DNA of 38,234 bases from a virus. Location of the stretch: IMG/VR virus record IMGVR_UViG_3300012008_000019, positions 1 through 38,234 of that record. One strand, written 5' to 3'. This document shows positions 1-7,468 of this stretch, in pieces. The first letter of the stretch is position 1; the number at the start of each line of letters is the position of its first letter. The position numbers were made by a program, and so were the translations under genes. The notes under the pieces are model-generated. The model saw only the letters and a list, made by a program, of their open reading frames with translations. It was not told where the DNA came from and searched no databases.

Positions 1-51
1 CTCACGGGCGCGTTGCTCAAATGCGGCGGCGCTGAAAAATCCTTTAAACAT
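1..51 (-). CDS. Partial 5' end of the 96-aa helical protein gene (complete copy at 37632-37922)
   Basis: The ATG at 51-49 starts the product M-F-K-G-F-F-S, which runs off the window at base 1. The same start with its full reading frame is present at the right end in the second copy of the terminal repeat, so this is a cut through a circular map and not a broken gene. Its start overlaps the stop of the HTH gene just upstream by 8 nt, indicating translational coupling. See the right-end entry for the description. Confidence 0.85.
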   Translation of the reverse strand, partial: MFKGFFSAAAFEQRARE

Positions 52-214
52 TGGGTTTCCCTTTCAAAGTTGCGATGTGTGCCCGGTACGTCTTATTCAT
101 GCTGATAGCCTGACGGGTAATACCGGTCTTTTTCGAGGCCGCGTAAGCCGTGAGCCCCTTTTCCACAATGAGGCGGAGCGCTTCTTTCATCTCCGCCGAT
201 ACACGTCCAGCCAT
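44..214 (-). CDS. Small helix-turn-helix protein (56 aa)
   Basis: This 56-residue protein is basic and helical. Residues about 20-40 (LTAYAASKKTGITRQAIS) have the layout of a helix-turn-helix: A-x-x-x-G followed by T-R-Q-A-I-S as recognition helix. It resembles short HTH_7/Xre-type DNA-binding peptides of phages, but I cannot assign a target. The start is fixed by a GGGGAG Shine-Dalgarno 8 nt upstream, which lies inside the end of the preceding Ala/Trp/Ser-rich gene (gap 5 nt). The 3' end overlaps the next gene, so it sits in the middle of a leftward operon crossing the window join. It is probably driven by the promoter at 905-933. A complete second copy lies at 37915-38085. Confidence 0.7.
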   Translation of the reverse strand: MAGRVSAEMKEALRLIVEKGLTAYAASKKTGITRQAISMNKTYRAHIATLKGKPNV

Positions 215-219
215 AAGAG

Positions 220-867
220 TTACTCCCCGAGGGTCCGCAAAATAGCGAGCAGCGCGTCGCGCTCACCCGACCACGCCGCCGACCACGCCGCCGACTCACC
301 CGACCACGCCGCCGACTCACCCGCCCACGCCGCCGACCTCGCCGCCGACCCCGCCGCCGACCTCGCCGACCTCGCCGCCGACTCCGCCGCCGACCACGCC
401 GCCGACCTCGCCGCCGACCACGCCGCCTCGTCGGAAAAACCGTCAAGAGACTGTTTGCAAAAAGCGATTACGCCTTCGAGCGCTGCGATACACTGAGCGG
501 CGTACGGCTCGGGGTTGCCGCGCAAACGCTCAATTTGGATTTGATGGCGAGCGAGGGCCAGATGAAAGCGCACCGGTTCGAGGTCCACGCCGACCGGAAC
601 GGCCGCGAGCAGATCCGTGCCGAACTGGGCGGCCTCGGCTTTCGGAATACCCTCGAAAATTTTGTCGGCCAGGCGCGCCAACCATTCAGGCCAACCGAGT
701 TCAATCGGGAATTGCGCGTGGTCGTAGTTGTCGAGAGTGCAGCCGACGAAACAGCCCCGGCTACCGTCGAAGCCGGTCCCTTGAATGACATCATCGGCGG
801 CGCGATGCGCTGCGAATCGGAGGGCAAATTTAGTTTTGATCGTTGCATCGCCGTGGTAGGACAACAT
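220..867 (-). CDS. Ala/Trp/Ser-repeat protein, uncharacterised (215 aa)
   Basis: The N-terminal ~145 residues look like an ordinary globular phage protein with no family I recognise. The C-terminal ~70 residues are tandem four-residue units of the type W-S-A-A with W replaced by R, E or G, before a short tail R-D-A-L-L-A-I-L. Such alanine-rich repeats are helical and usually vary in copy number. I chose the internal Met because AAAGGAAAT lies just before it; the upstream in-frame Met has no ribosome site. It is the first gene after the promoter at 905-933, downstream of DNA polymerase, and leads the leftward small-gene operon. Function is unknown. The window's right end cuts the second copy of this gene inside the repeat, so the true repeat number is uncertain. 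Confidence 0.75.
   Translation of the reverse strand: MLSYHGDATIKTKFALRFAAHRAADDVIQGTGFDGSRGCFVGCTLDNYDHAQFPIELGWPEWLARLADKIFEGIPKAEAAQFGTDLLAAVPVGVDLEPVRFHLALARHQIQIERLRGNPEPYAAQCIAALEGVIAFCKQSLDGFSDEAAWSAARSAAWSAAESAARSARSAAGSAARSAAWAGESAAWSGESAAWSAAWSGERDALLAILRTLGE
263..436 (-). repeat. 12-bp coding tandem repeat (WSAA-type units)
   Basis: On the minus strand the unit is TGG TCG GCG GCG, with the first codon changing to CGG, GAG or GGG. Units are interrupted by a few extra codons (GGT GAG) and one shortened unit. The repeat stays in frame throughout and encodes the C-terminal half of the 215-aa protein. The right end of the window stops inside the second copy of the same repeat, where four terminal bases already diverge, as expected if the assembly could not be resolved across it. 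Confidence 0.85.
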
Positions 868-904
868 GGTATTTCCTTTCGTTGGGTTGGTGTTGCGAGT
901 CATC

Positions 905-933
905 AGAATAGTTCAATCATTTACCGTTGTCAA
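905..933 (-). promoter_or_regulatory. Leftward sigma70-type promoter, class II (TTGACA-N17-TATTCT)
   Basis: On the minus strand there is a perfect -35 TTGACA (933-928), a 17-bp spacer and a -10 TATTCT (910-905). It sits exactly between the polymerase stop codon and the 215-aa gene. Nearly the same 29-bp sequence (TTGACG, spacer ACGGTAAATAATTGAAC, TATTCT) recurs on the plus strand at 15230-15258, so the two promoters are probably recognised or regulated together. The match to the sigma70 consensus suggests host RNA polymerase. Confidence 0.8.
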
Positions 934-3357
934 TCAATCTTTTCGGTACCGCTTGCCGCGCCATCCGCCGTTCGCCTTGATCGGCCAGTCGTGCGCCCAT
1001 GCCGGCATCGTGGACATGATGCGTTCGACTTCCTCGACGGACCCGAAGCCCTCCGGCACCTCCGGAACGTCCTCGTCGTACACGTGGAGCACGATCGGGT
1101 AGCCGGACGCGCGCAACGCCAACATGCCGTGCCATTGGATATCGCGCGCCGTGGCCTGGACGATGTTCTCGGTCATCCGGCCGCCCCACGTGTCTTTGCG
1201 TATCCAACCGGTCGCCCCGTTTTTCGGGTTCGTGTTCCAGCCCTCGTACGAGATCGAATATTCGCCCTGGCGCCGCGTGCTTAGCCGGAGGCGTGGCCGA
1301 TGGTATTTGATCGTCCGGCCCGACAACAGCGTGAGGTACAGCACGTCGGCGCGCAGCAGGAATTTAAAGCCCCGGAACTCGTACTCGACGCCCGGGTCGA
1401 GTAGCGCTTTAATGAACGTGCCCTCGACGCCGAACAGCTCGGCGCGGTACCCATCCTCCCACGGCATGCCCCGGTGCTGGCCGCCCCAAAATTCGACGAT
1501 GGCGGGCGAGGCTTTACGCCAGGCGAGAATAGCTTTTTTCATCGCCTTTTCGTCCATGAACTCATCGGCGCCGAACGCAATCCACGAGCCTATCCAGCCC
1601 TGGAAGCCGGACGCCAGCTCCGCTACCTTGCCGATCTTTTTGCGCTCCGGATGATGCGACCCTTTGGCCGCCGGCTTGCGCGTGTACCAGTCGGGCGCGG
1701 CGAGCTCGGCGTCCGTGTAGCCGAAATGGCGCATGAACTCCTCGAACGGAATGCCGGTAATTTTGGCCGCCGACATCTCGTAAATCTTGCCGTGCGTCCG
1801 GAACACGTCGATACGCCATTGCTCGCCGGCGATCATGGCCAGGACGACCGCCTCGATCGCGCTGTAATCGCTGCAAAGTAGGTCCATGCCTGGCCCGGCG
1901 ATAAACAGGCCGCGCAGGCACCCGGAGACGGCCGCCATCGCGTCGCCGAAATAATGCTCGACTACCTCAAGGCTTCGGGTTGCGATGACCTGTAGCGCGT
2001 CCTCGACGGCCGCCGGCCCCCATTCAACGGTTTTCTTGCCGGGCGCGCGCGGCGTGGCGCACCACGGGCACACGATCGAGTCTTTACAAAAATGATGCGC
2101 GCAGCCATCGCAAAGGAACACGGCCGGTCCGCTGTTGGGCAAGTTGGTCGGCTGGGCGCCGTTACCCGTCGTGCGGCCCGTGTGGGCGCCGTGGTATGTA
2201 TACAGATCATGCAAGCGCCCGGCGCTCGATAAGCTGTTCGCCATCGCAAACACTTTTTTGACGGCGGCCGAGCCGACTTTCTCGCGGATCTCAAGCGCGC
2301 GCCGGCAATGGGGCGGCATCGGTAAGCGGTTCACCTGGTAAGCGGTCCCGGCCTCCGCGTCGACCACGTAGGCCCGCATGCCGCGCCGGATCTTGTCGTC
2401 GATCGCGAGCGCTTCCTCGAGGTGCTCTTGATCGAGCGAATCGAGGTGCAAGCCGTTATCGCGTAACCAGCCCTGCAGCTTTTGCAGCTCGGACGCGCGC
2501 GCCACGACGCCGCCGGTCAACGCGTACAGTTCGCGATTATATTTCTCGTGTGCCTGGTTGATGATGGCGATACAGTTTTGCACGCCGTCGCGGTCAATCT
2601 GGACGCCGCGAATATTGATCTCCTGGTCCATGAGCCAATACTGCAACTCGGTCGCGTCGAGGTCCGGTATCCGGCTCGAGGCCTCCGCCTCGGAGACGAT
2701 GTCCCGCTCGTTGTATTGGTACAGGCGCTCGGCCTCCTCGGGCTCGTGGCCGGGGAAAATGCGAGTACCGGGGCGTTTTTTCGTCGGGTTCTGGGGCACG
2801 CTAAATTTCTTGAGCAGCGCGTCGCCGGCGGGGTCTTTCTTGTACTCGAGGTCGAGCACGTCGCCCGCCTTGCCCAGCGCGCCGGGTAACGCGAACGCGC
2901 GCGACTTCGCCATCGCGCATCGCAGCTGGGCCAACGGCAAGGACGGCCAACCGTACAGGCGCGTGCAAACGAGGTTCCAGATTCGGAACTCGAACGAGCT
3001 ATTCCACGCCTCGAGCAGCTGGCCCGCCAACACGTGGGCGATAAGGTCGATCGGCGCCGGCATGCCGGGCAACCAGCGGCGCCGCCCGCGCCCGTCCTTG
3101 AGGTCGTAGTACACCGAAAGAACCTCCGTGCTCGGATGCTCCGCGTACACCTGGGCGCCCACGACGCCGAGCCCCTTTTTCCCTTGCGACGCGTTGGGGA
3201 GACAAATGTACTTTTGCGTGCCGACGTTCCACACGAACCCGGCCTCGCCGTACGTCTCGAAATCGAAGTCCGGTAACACGGTGGCCACGCCGAGGCCCGC
3301 GACGATTTGCGAGCCGGCGGGGCGGTTCCAGATTGAGGGGGGAGGGGCAAGTATCAT
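934..3357 (-). CDS. DNA polymerase I-like (family A) with 3'-5' exonuclease domain (807 aa)
   Basis: This enzyme replicates the phage genome. Exonuclease motifs are visible: Exo I D-F-E-T-Y-G near residue 34, a WNSSFE Exo II-like segment and YNERD as Exo III. Polymerase motifs follow: GRTTGNGAQPTNLPN, motif A CSDYSAIE, motif B K-K-I-G-K-V-A-E-L-A-S-G-F-Q-G, and motif C reading V-Y-D-E-D where the family normally has V-H-D-E. A four-cysteine zinc-ribbon-like insert (C-D-G-C ... C-P-W-C, bases about 2055-2120) sits between the QNLP-like motif and motif A. A longer reading frame begins at 3423 inside the structured element; I prefer the Met at 3357, although it has no clear Shine-Dalgarno, so the start is uncertain. 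It follows the ssDNA-binding gene and precedes the class II promoter. Confidence 0.93.
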   Translation of the reverse strand: MILAPPPSIWNRPAGSQIVAGLGVATVLPDFDFETYGEAGFVWNVGTQKYICLPNASQGKKGLGVVGAQVYAEHPSTEVLSVYYDLKDGRGRRRWLPGMPAPIDLIAHVLAGQLLEAWNSSFEFRIWNLVCTRLYGWPSLPLAQLRCAMAKSRAFALPGALGKAGDVLDLEYKKDPAGDALLKKFSVPQNPTKKRPGTRIFPGHEPEEAERLYQYNERDIVSEAEASSRIPDLDATELQYWLMDQEINIRGVQIDRDGVQNCIAIINQAHEKYNRELYALTGGVVARASELQKLQGWLRDNGLHLDSLDQEHLEEALAIDDKIRRGMRAYVVDAEAGTAYQVNRLPMPPHCRRALEIREKVGSAAVKKVFAMANSLSSAGRLHDLYTYHGAHTGRTTGNGAQPTNLPNSGPAVFLCDGCAHHFCKDSIVCPWCATPRAPGKKTVEWGPAAVEDALQVIATRSLEVVEHYFGDAMAAVSGCLRGLFIAGPGMDLLCSDYSAIEAVVLAMIAGEQWRIDVFRTHGKIYEMSAAKITGIPFEEFMRHFGYTDAELAAPDWYTRKPAAKGSHHPERKKIGKVAELASGFQGWIGSWIAFGADEFMDEKAMKKAILAWRKASPAIVEFWGGQHRGMPWEDGYRAELFGVEGTFIKALLDPGVEYEFRGFKFLLRADVLYLTLLSGRTIKYHRPRLRLSTRRQGEYSISYEGWNTNPKNGATGWIRKDTWGGRMTENIVQATARDIQWHGMLALRASGYPIVLHVYDEDVPEVPEGFGSVEEVERIMSTMPAWAHDWPIKANGGWRGKRYRKD

Positions 3358-3375
3358 AGTTCGGCAAGTTGGTTT

Positions 3376-3455
3376 GTTTTCGTGGGCCGCCCTCGACTCG
3401 AACGAGGTCGCGCTACCGGTCACTAGCGCATAGGCCGCATGCGGCCCACGAAAAC
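3376..3455 (-). ncRNA. tRNA-like three-way-junction element upstream of DNA polymerase
   Basis: Perfect 15-bp inverted arms (3376-3390 and 3441-3455) enclose two further hairpins. Read on the minus strand, the one next to the 3' arm is a canonical T-arm: CCTCG, loop TTCGAGT, CGAGG, directly joined to GCGGCCC as in a tRNA acceptor stem. The middle hairpin is GCGCTA, 8-nt loop GTGACCGG, TAGCGC, in the place of the anticodon arm. The remaining 11-nt linker could form only a rudimentary D-arm, and the loop lacks the usual U33, so I assign no anticodon. It lies in the gap between the ssDNA-binding gene and polymerase. Alternatives are a decayed tRNA, a tRNA mimic, an mRNA processing site or a terminator/attenuator. 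Confidence 0.5.
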
Positions 3456-3480
3456 CGCCCCGTGAGGAGCGGCACCCGAT

Positions 3481-4671
3481 TTAGAGAATGTAGCCCTCTT
3501 GGCGGAGGAGCTGCTCGTTCCAACCCGGCATCGCCATCAACTGGGCGAACGACATGCCGGCCGCTTTCGCCGTCACCTGGGGGCTAATAGGGGATATCGG
3601 CGGCCCAACTGGCGCAATCGGTGGCGGCGGGAGGGTAGCAGCCGGCACCCCTACTTGCAAAAAAGCCGGGTTAGGTACAACGGCAATCGGCGCAACGCCT
3701 GGTGGCGGAGGCGCAGAACCACCCGGCGCCAAAGGGACGGGCGGCGCCATCGGTACCGGCGCAGCTGCGGCCGGAGGGGGCAACATGTAGCCCTCTTGCA
3801 CGAGGAGCGCGTCCGTCCACGCGGAGCCGGGCGCGCCGACCTGGAACGACTCGTACGTGAGCCCGGCGCTAGTAGCTTTTGAGCTCATAGCCCTTACACC
3901 ATGCACACTTGGAAGGGGTACGCCAACCGGTGCATTCGGGGAGGCATACGAGGAGTTTGGGCCGGGGGTTACTCCCGGAACAGCTGGCGCCGCGCCAGGC
4001 GTCGGAGGGGCCGGGTTAAAGCCCGCCGGCGGCGTGGACGATGCGCCGGCCGGGAGCGGGGCGGCGCCGAAACCGGCCGTGCTCACGTCCGGACCCGAGG
4101 AGATAACCGGGCCGAAGCCGGCGAGGGCAACCATCGAATGATTGAAGTACAGGCCCGGCGAGGCGCTCGGCGAGTTGTCCGCGCAATTGCCGCAAACCTG
4201 GACGTAATAGCCATTCTTGATCGCGTCCGGCTCGACGAGCTGTTGCGTGCCGTTGGCGTTGTACAGGCGAGGCGCGGTACCGCTCGAGAACCAGATAATC
4301 CAGTGCCCCGGATGGCCCTCGAGATCGCAAGGGCGCTTGCCTGGCGCGCCGGCGCGGCCCTTTTTCGGGACCGTGCTGTCGCCGTCCGTGATTTTCCACG
4401 CGAAGTCGGGGCGCTGGGCCTCGCCGTTTGGAAACGCGGCGTGCGCCAGGTTCCAGACTGGGGCGAGCCATGCCTCTTGCGCCCAGTGCGTGGCGCCCGG
4501 CGTTTTCGGGAACGCGACGCCGAACGAGAACTCCACGCGCGGTTGCCCGGCGTTCGGTCCCGACTTTACGACCAGCGGGCCGCCGTCGTAGTTTTCCGTT
4601 TTCGCCGTGTAGACGCTACCGCCAACGAGGCGGCCAACGGGGGTTGTAAATTGGTGCGTTTGCTTGGCCAT
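3481..4671 (-). CDS. Putative phage single-stranded DNA-binding protein (DUF2815-like) with Pro-rich tail (396 aa)
   Basis: Residues 1 to about 195 resemble the DUF2815 group of phage ssDNA-binding proteins: N-terminal beta-rich part, then I-K-N-G-Y-Y-V-Q-V and P-G-L-Y-F-N-H-S-M-V-A-L, as in an OB fold. These proteins coat single-stranded DNA at the fork. Residues about 195-396 are a low-complexity Pro/Ala/Gly linker that carries two copies of a motif, (S/A)-G-(L/M)-(T/S)-(Y/F) ... W-x-x-x-L-L-x-Q-E-G-Y-(M/I), the second forming the extreme C-terminus; this resembles the way SSBs use C-terminal tips to bind partners. The start has AAAGG 7 nt upstream. Expression is probably from the operator-bearing promoter at 4710-4741. 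The family assignment is by pattern and needs a profile search. Confidence 0.6.
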   Translation of the reverse strand: MAKQTHQFTTPVGRLVGGSVYTAKTENYDGGPLVVKSGPNAGQPRVEFSFGVAFPKTPGATHWAQEAWLAPVWNLAHAAFPNGEAQRPDFAWKITDGDSTVPKKGRAGAPGKRPCDLEGHPGHWIIWFSSGTAPRLYNANGTQQLVEPDAIKNGYYVQVCGNCADNSPSASPGLYFNHSMVALAGFGPVISSGPDVSTAGFGAAPLPAGASSTPPAGFNPAPPTPGAAPAVPGVTPGPNSSYASPNAPVGVPLPSVHGVRAMSSKATSAGLTYESFQVGAPGSAWTDALLVQEGYMLPPPAAAAPVPMAPPVPLAPGGSAPPPPGVAPIAVVPNPAFLQVGVPAATLPPPPIAPVGPPISPISPQVTAKAAGMSFAQLMAMPGWNEQLLRQEGYIL

Positions 4672-4709
4672 CTTGATACCTTTCAGGGGTTAAATTATTT
4701 AACTGCTTG

Positions 4710-4741
4710 TTGATGTTAATCAATACTGACGGTCGCGTCAA
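4710..4741 (-). promoter_or_regulatory. Leftward promoter with double palindromic operator (class I)
   Basis: Minus-strand -35 TTGACG (4741-4736), 17-bp spacer, -10 TAACAT (4718-4713). A perfect palindrome TGACG-N4-CGTCA (4727-4740) overlaps the -35 and a second, TTGAT-N4-ATCAA (4710-4723), overlaps the -10. The same arrangement recurs at 7469-7511, 10004-10035 and 11182-11213. It would drive the ssDNA-binding gene and then polymerase. Both palindromes would block RNA polymerase if bound. Confidence 0.8.
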
Positions 4742-4744
4742 CTG

Positions 4745-5878
4745 CTAATTGCCGAATACCTTGCGCGCCTGGCTGTTGTTCGCCGGTTCCAGTTTCAGGC
4801 CGGCGTTACCGCGTTCGGAGTACAGGTCCACGAGCGCCGGGTCGATAAGCTTTTTCGCTTGCGTAGGCGTGATTGCCTGGGGCTTGCTCAGATCCGCGCC
4901 GCACAGTCGCCCGAGCTCGAGAATCTCCTGTACGGGTTTGGCCCAACCGAGGCGGCCGAGGGTTTGCTCGAGCTGGAAATACGGGTTCCGGCCGCCGGTA
5001 CGCAGCACGTGCTCGATTTGTTCCGAGTGCCCCGAGATCCGCGCCGCGAGCCTGGCTTGCGCGCGCAGCAGCATGCGCAGCTCGAGCCCCGCCGCCTCCG
5101 GGGTCATCTCGTGCGGCGCCGAGTGGAACGCCACGTCGGCGGCCTCGTACGCGGAGCGCTGCAACGCCTCGCACGCGTGGCGCCCGGGGCAATGCTTACA
5201 CGCGGCGGACGGCGTGGCGATCGGTTTCGGCATGTGCGCCGCCTCGGCCGCGCCGCGCAGCTTGTTGAAATGCCCGCGCAAGTCTACCGCTTTTGTGCGC
5301 CAGGTCCGGACGGGGCCGTCGCGATGGTAGGAACGAGGTTGCACGACCACGAACTCCACGTCGGTAAGCTGGTCGGCGATGCCGTCGATTCCGAGTTCGT
5401 CGAGCAGGCCGCATGTGTAGTCGACGAGCTGCCAATTCTCGAACACCTCGATAAACTCGTGCCCGAATTTATAGTCAAGAACGACCAGTTTCGCGCGTCC
5501 GGACGTTGGGTTATGCCCGAAAATCCACGTGTCCGGCGTGCCCCAGTTATTTTCGTGAACCCAGGGAATCATGACGCGGCGTTCGATGAAATAGTGCGAC
5601 ACCGACGCGAGCGACTGGTATGCCTCGGAGACGGCCGCCGCGTACACCTCGCCGCCCTCGAGCATCTCCTCGGTAACGAGAACACCGTTTGGCGCGGTCA
5701 TGCCCTCGGCGATCGGGCGATTAAACAGCATCTCCTCGAATACCCAATGGGCGGCCGTCCCTTCCATCGCCTCGGCGCCCTGCTCGAGCTCCGGGTACCG
5801 GGCGTTCATGGTCGGCCACATCGCGCAGACTACCCATGCGTGGGCGCTGCTCGGCGGTAGAAACGCGTGGTCGCTCAT
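4745..5878 (-). CDS. DUF2800 family protein, PD-(D/E)XK (Cas4/RecB-like) nuclease (377 aa)
   Basis: The protein starts M-S-D-H-A-F-L-P-P-S-S-A-H-A-W and contains E-G-T-A-A-H, then V-V-L-D-Y-K-F-G, a D-x-K core typical of PD-(D/E)XK nucleases, then N-W-Q-L-V-D-Y and V-V-V-Q-P-R, all in the order known for DUF2800. A C-terminal cysteine cluster C-K-H-C-P-G-R-H-A-C matches the Fe-S or zinc site of Cas4-like enzymes. Such proteins process DNA ends in phage recombination or replication. The frame extends far upstream, but this Met overlaps the preceding stop by ATGA and matches the family start. It is the last gene of the three-gene unit starting at 7448. Confidence 0.85.
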   Translation of the reverse strand: MSDHAFLPPSSAHAWVVCAMWPTMNARYPELEQGAEAMEGTAAHWVFEEMLFNRPIAEGMTAPNGVLVTEEMLEGGEVYAAAVSEAYQSLASVSHYFIERRVMIPWVHENNWGTPDTWIFGHNPTSGRAKLVVLDYKFGHEFIEVFENWQLVDYTCGLLDELGIDGIADQLTDVEFVVVQPRSYHRDGPVRTWRTKAVDLRGHFNKLRGAAEAAHMPKPIATPSAACKHCPGRHACEALQRSAYEAADVAFHSAPHEMTPEAAGLELRMLLRAQARLAARISGHSEQIEHVLRTGGRNPYFQLEQTLGRLGWAKPVQEILELGRLCGADLSKPQAITPTQAKKLIDPALVDLYSERGNAGLKLEPANNSQARKVFGN

Positions 5879-6474
5879 GACTTGAACTCGGCCAGCGCCG
5901 CCGCAACGTGGGCCGCGAACGTCCCGTCCTTGCAGCCGTTGTAATCCGGCGCGAACTGCGGCGCCAGGCGGTTGAGAATCTCGCTTTCGCGGCCGTCGAG
6001 CAGCGCGCGCAGCAGGAAGCGCCAAAGCTCGGCGTGCGTGGCGTCGAGCTCCGCTTGCGCCTCGGCGGCGCGCTGCTTCGGCCCGTCCAACAGCGCGACC
6101 AAAATGTCGAGCGTGTCGTTGTCGTTCGGGCCGTCTGGCTGCAACCAGTGGGACAGCGCCATTTGAGCCGCTTTCAACAGCTTGAGGACCGGCGCGCCCG
6201 GTTCGCGTTTCGGTTCCGGCGCCGTCAAAATGAGCAGCGTATCGCGTGGTACGGCCAACAGCAGGCCGGCCTCGTCGATGCACTTCGCCCCCGCCTGGTA
6301 CGCTGCCTCGAGGCGCTCCGACTGAGCAACCGACAGCATGGCCAGCGACGGCCGTACGAGGGCGAGCAACGCCTCGAGGAACTCCTGCACTGGCAGGGCA
6401 TCCGGAACGAGCGGCGTCCGGTCGTGCGCCCGGATCGCGGCGTCGAGCGACGGCGACAAGGCGGGGGCCGACAT
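5875..6474 (-). CDS. Uncharacterised replication-module protein (199 aa)
   Basis: No family is recognisable. The protein is Ala/Leu-rich, mostly helical in appearance, with a central stretch P-R-D-T-L-L-I-L-T-A-P-E-P and a C-terminal segment rich in L-L and acidic residues. The start shares one base with the upstream stop (TAATG) and its stop shares ATGA with the nuclease start, so it is translationally coupled to both neighbours. That placement between the 324-aa protein and the DUF2800 nuclease suggests a role in DNA recombination or replication, but this is inference only. Confidence 0.75.
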   Translation of the reverse strand: MSAPALSPSLDAAIRAHDRTPLVPDALPVQEFLEALLALVRPSLAMLSVAQSERLEAAYQAGAKCIDEAGLLLAVPRDTLLILTAPEPKREPGAPVLKLLKAAQMALSHWLQPDGPNDNDTLDILVALLDGPKQRAAEAQAELDATHAELWRFLLRALLDGRESEILNRLAPQFAPDYNGCKDGTFAAHVAAALAEFKS

Positions 6475-7448
6475 TATGCGACTCCCATAGCGTCGAGTTG
6501 AGCCCACATCGCCGGGACCAGCTGCGGCGTCACGGCCAACATTGCGACGCTCGTTACCTTTCCCTCGGAGATGTACGCGCACAGCTGGCCGGCCGTCTCC
6601 TGGGTCAGCGTGCCCGCCGCCATTGCCGACGTTACGCGAGGCAAGAGCATTTGGAACGTAGGCGCGCCAACGTTAGAAGGTGCGGCCGTGGCGCTCGTAG
6701 TAAGCCCCGGCGGAGGAGGCGTAAGGGTCGCCGGCGGGAGGGTTGCGGCCGGTACTGGTGGCGCCTGGACGTTTCCCCCGGCGCTCAACGCTGCGCGCAG
6801 TTCGGCGGTTACGCTGGCCACGAGTTGGGGCATCACGCCGCGTTTCGCTTTCCATTTCTTGTCGCCGGCGTTCTTGTTTTTGGCGATCGAGTGGATCCGC
6901 GAGTCCCACGGCAGGCCGTCCGCGTCGAGGTCAACGGTAGACACCCCAGCCGTTGCGGCGCCATTGTTCGGTACGGCCGGCATGCCAGGCGGCGGCACGA
7001 TCGCAGGGGGCGCCGGAACGGCAGGCGGTACACCCGCCGAGGGGGCACCGTTTGGGCCGCCGAACGCCTGGGCCGGATCAATCTCGTTGACCGCAACCGG
7101 AGTTGGAACCGGGGGCACGCCCGGGACGGGAGGCAAGACCGCAACGGTCGGTGCAGGCGTCGGGGAAGATACAGAACCCGAGCCGGCCGCGACGTTTCCC
7201 GCGCCGAATACGACCGCCGGATCGACGGCAGGCGCGTTTTCGGCGACGAACCGTTTAAAGCCGATGACCTGGCCGGCGGTTTCCGGCATGACGCGGGTTT
7301 CGGTCGCTTTCGCCAGCGGGTCGGCGCCAACGTCCGGGCGGTCGGCGTGCGCGAGGGCCACGCTGTCGCCGGCGAGGGTCAACATCATAGCCGACAGGGC
7401 ACGCAAAACACGCGCGGGCTCGAGGCTTGGATCGAAACGAATTTCCAT
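6474..7448 (-). CDS. Conserved phage protein with GLPWD-x-RIH motif and Pro-rich linkers (324 aa)
   Basis: The N-terminal ~85 residues are followed by a long Pro/Ala/Val-rich linker, then a compact block near residues 172-205 (D-A-D-G-L-P-W-D-S-R-I-H-S ... K-K-W-K-A-K-R-G-V). I recognise this block from phage early proteins of unknown function next to recombination genes. A second Pro-rich linker and an Ala-rich C-terminal helical region follow. AGGA lies about 10 nt before the start. It is the first gene of the leftward unit controlled by the promoter at 7482-7511. The linker style matches the ssDNA-binding protein, so it may be a multi-domain adaptor at the replication fork. Confidence 0.75.
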   Translation of the reverse strand: MEIRFDPSLEPARVLRALSAMMLTLAGDSVALAHADRPDVGADPLAKATETRVMPETAGQVIGFKRFVAENAPAVDPAVVFGAGNVAAGSGSVSSPTPAPTVAVLPPVPGVPPVPTPVAVNEIDPAQAFGGPNGAPSAGVPPAVPAPPAIVPPPGMPAVPNNGAATAGVSTVDLDADGLPWDSRIHSIAKNKNAGDKKWKAKRGVMPQLVASVTAELRAALSAGGNVQAPPVPAATLPPATLTPPPPGLTTSATAAPSNVGAPTFQMLLPRVTSAMAAGTLTQETAGQLCAYISEGKVTSVAMLAVTPQLVPAMWAQLDAMGVA

Positions 7449-7468
7449 GATAAATTTTCCTAAAAGAA

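Larger units (their letters stand above)
1..359. repeat. Terminal direct repeat, left copy (identical to 37872-38230)
   Basis: Bases 1-359 are repeated without difference at 37872-38230; identity stops only four bases before the window ends. The repeat covers the 5' end of a small helical-protein gene, a small HTH gene and the repetitive 3' half of an Ala/Trp/Ser-rich gene. It shows that the molecule is circular as assembled or has direct terminal repeats. The right copy ends inside a GCC-rich tandem repeat, so it may reflect an assembler stopping there rather than a true packaging end. Confidence 0.95.

Noticed and set aside
263-436. Possible CRISPR array
   Set aside because: The repeats are 12 bp, contiguous and in frame, with no unique spacers.
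93-446. Arg-rich minus-strand frame and Ala/Asp-rich plus-strand frame across the WSAA repeat
   Set aside because: They are alternative readings of a 12-bp repeat; only the frame of the 215-aa protein has a credible start and a normal N-terminal part.
535-1284. Plus-strand 249-codon frame over the 215-aa gene and polymerase 3' end
   Set aside because: It crosses a promoter and two recognised or well-initiated genes on the other strand.
3357-3423. Polymerase start 22 codons earlier at 3423
   Set aside because: That start lies inside the tRNA-like hairpin element and has no ribosome site; the exonuclease domain does not need the extra residues.
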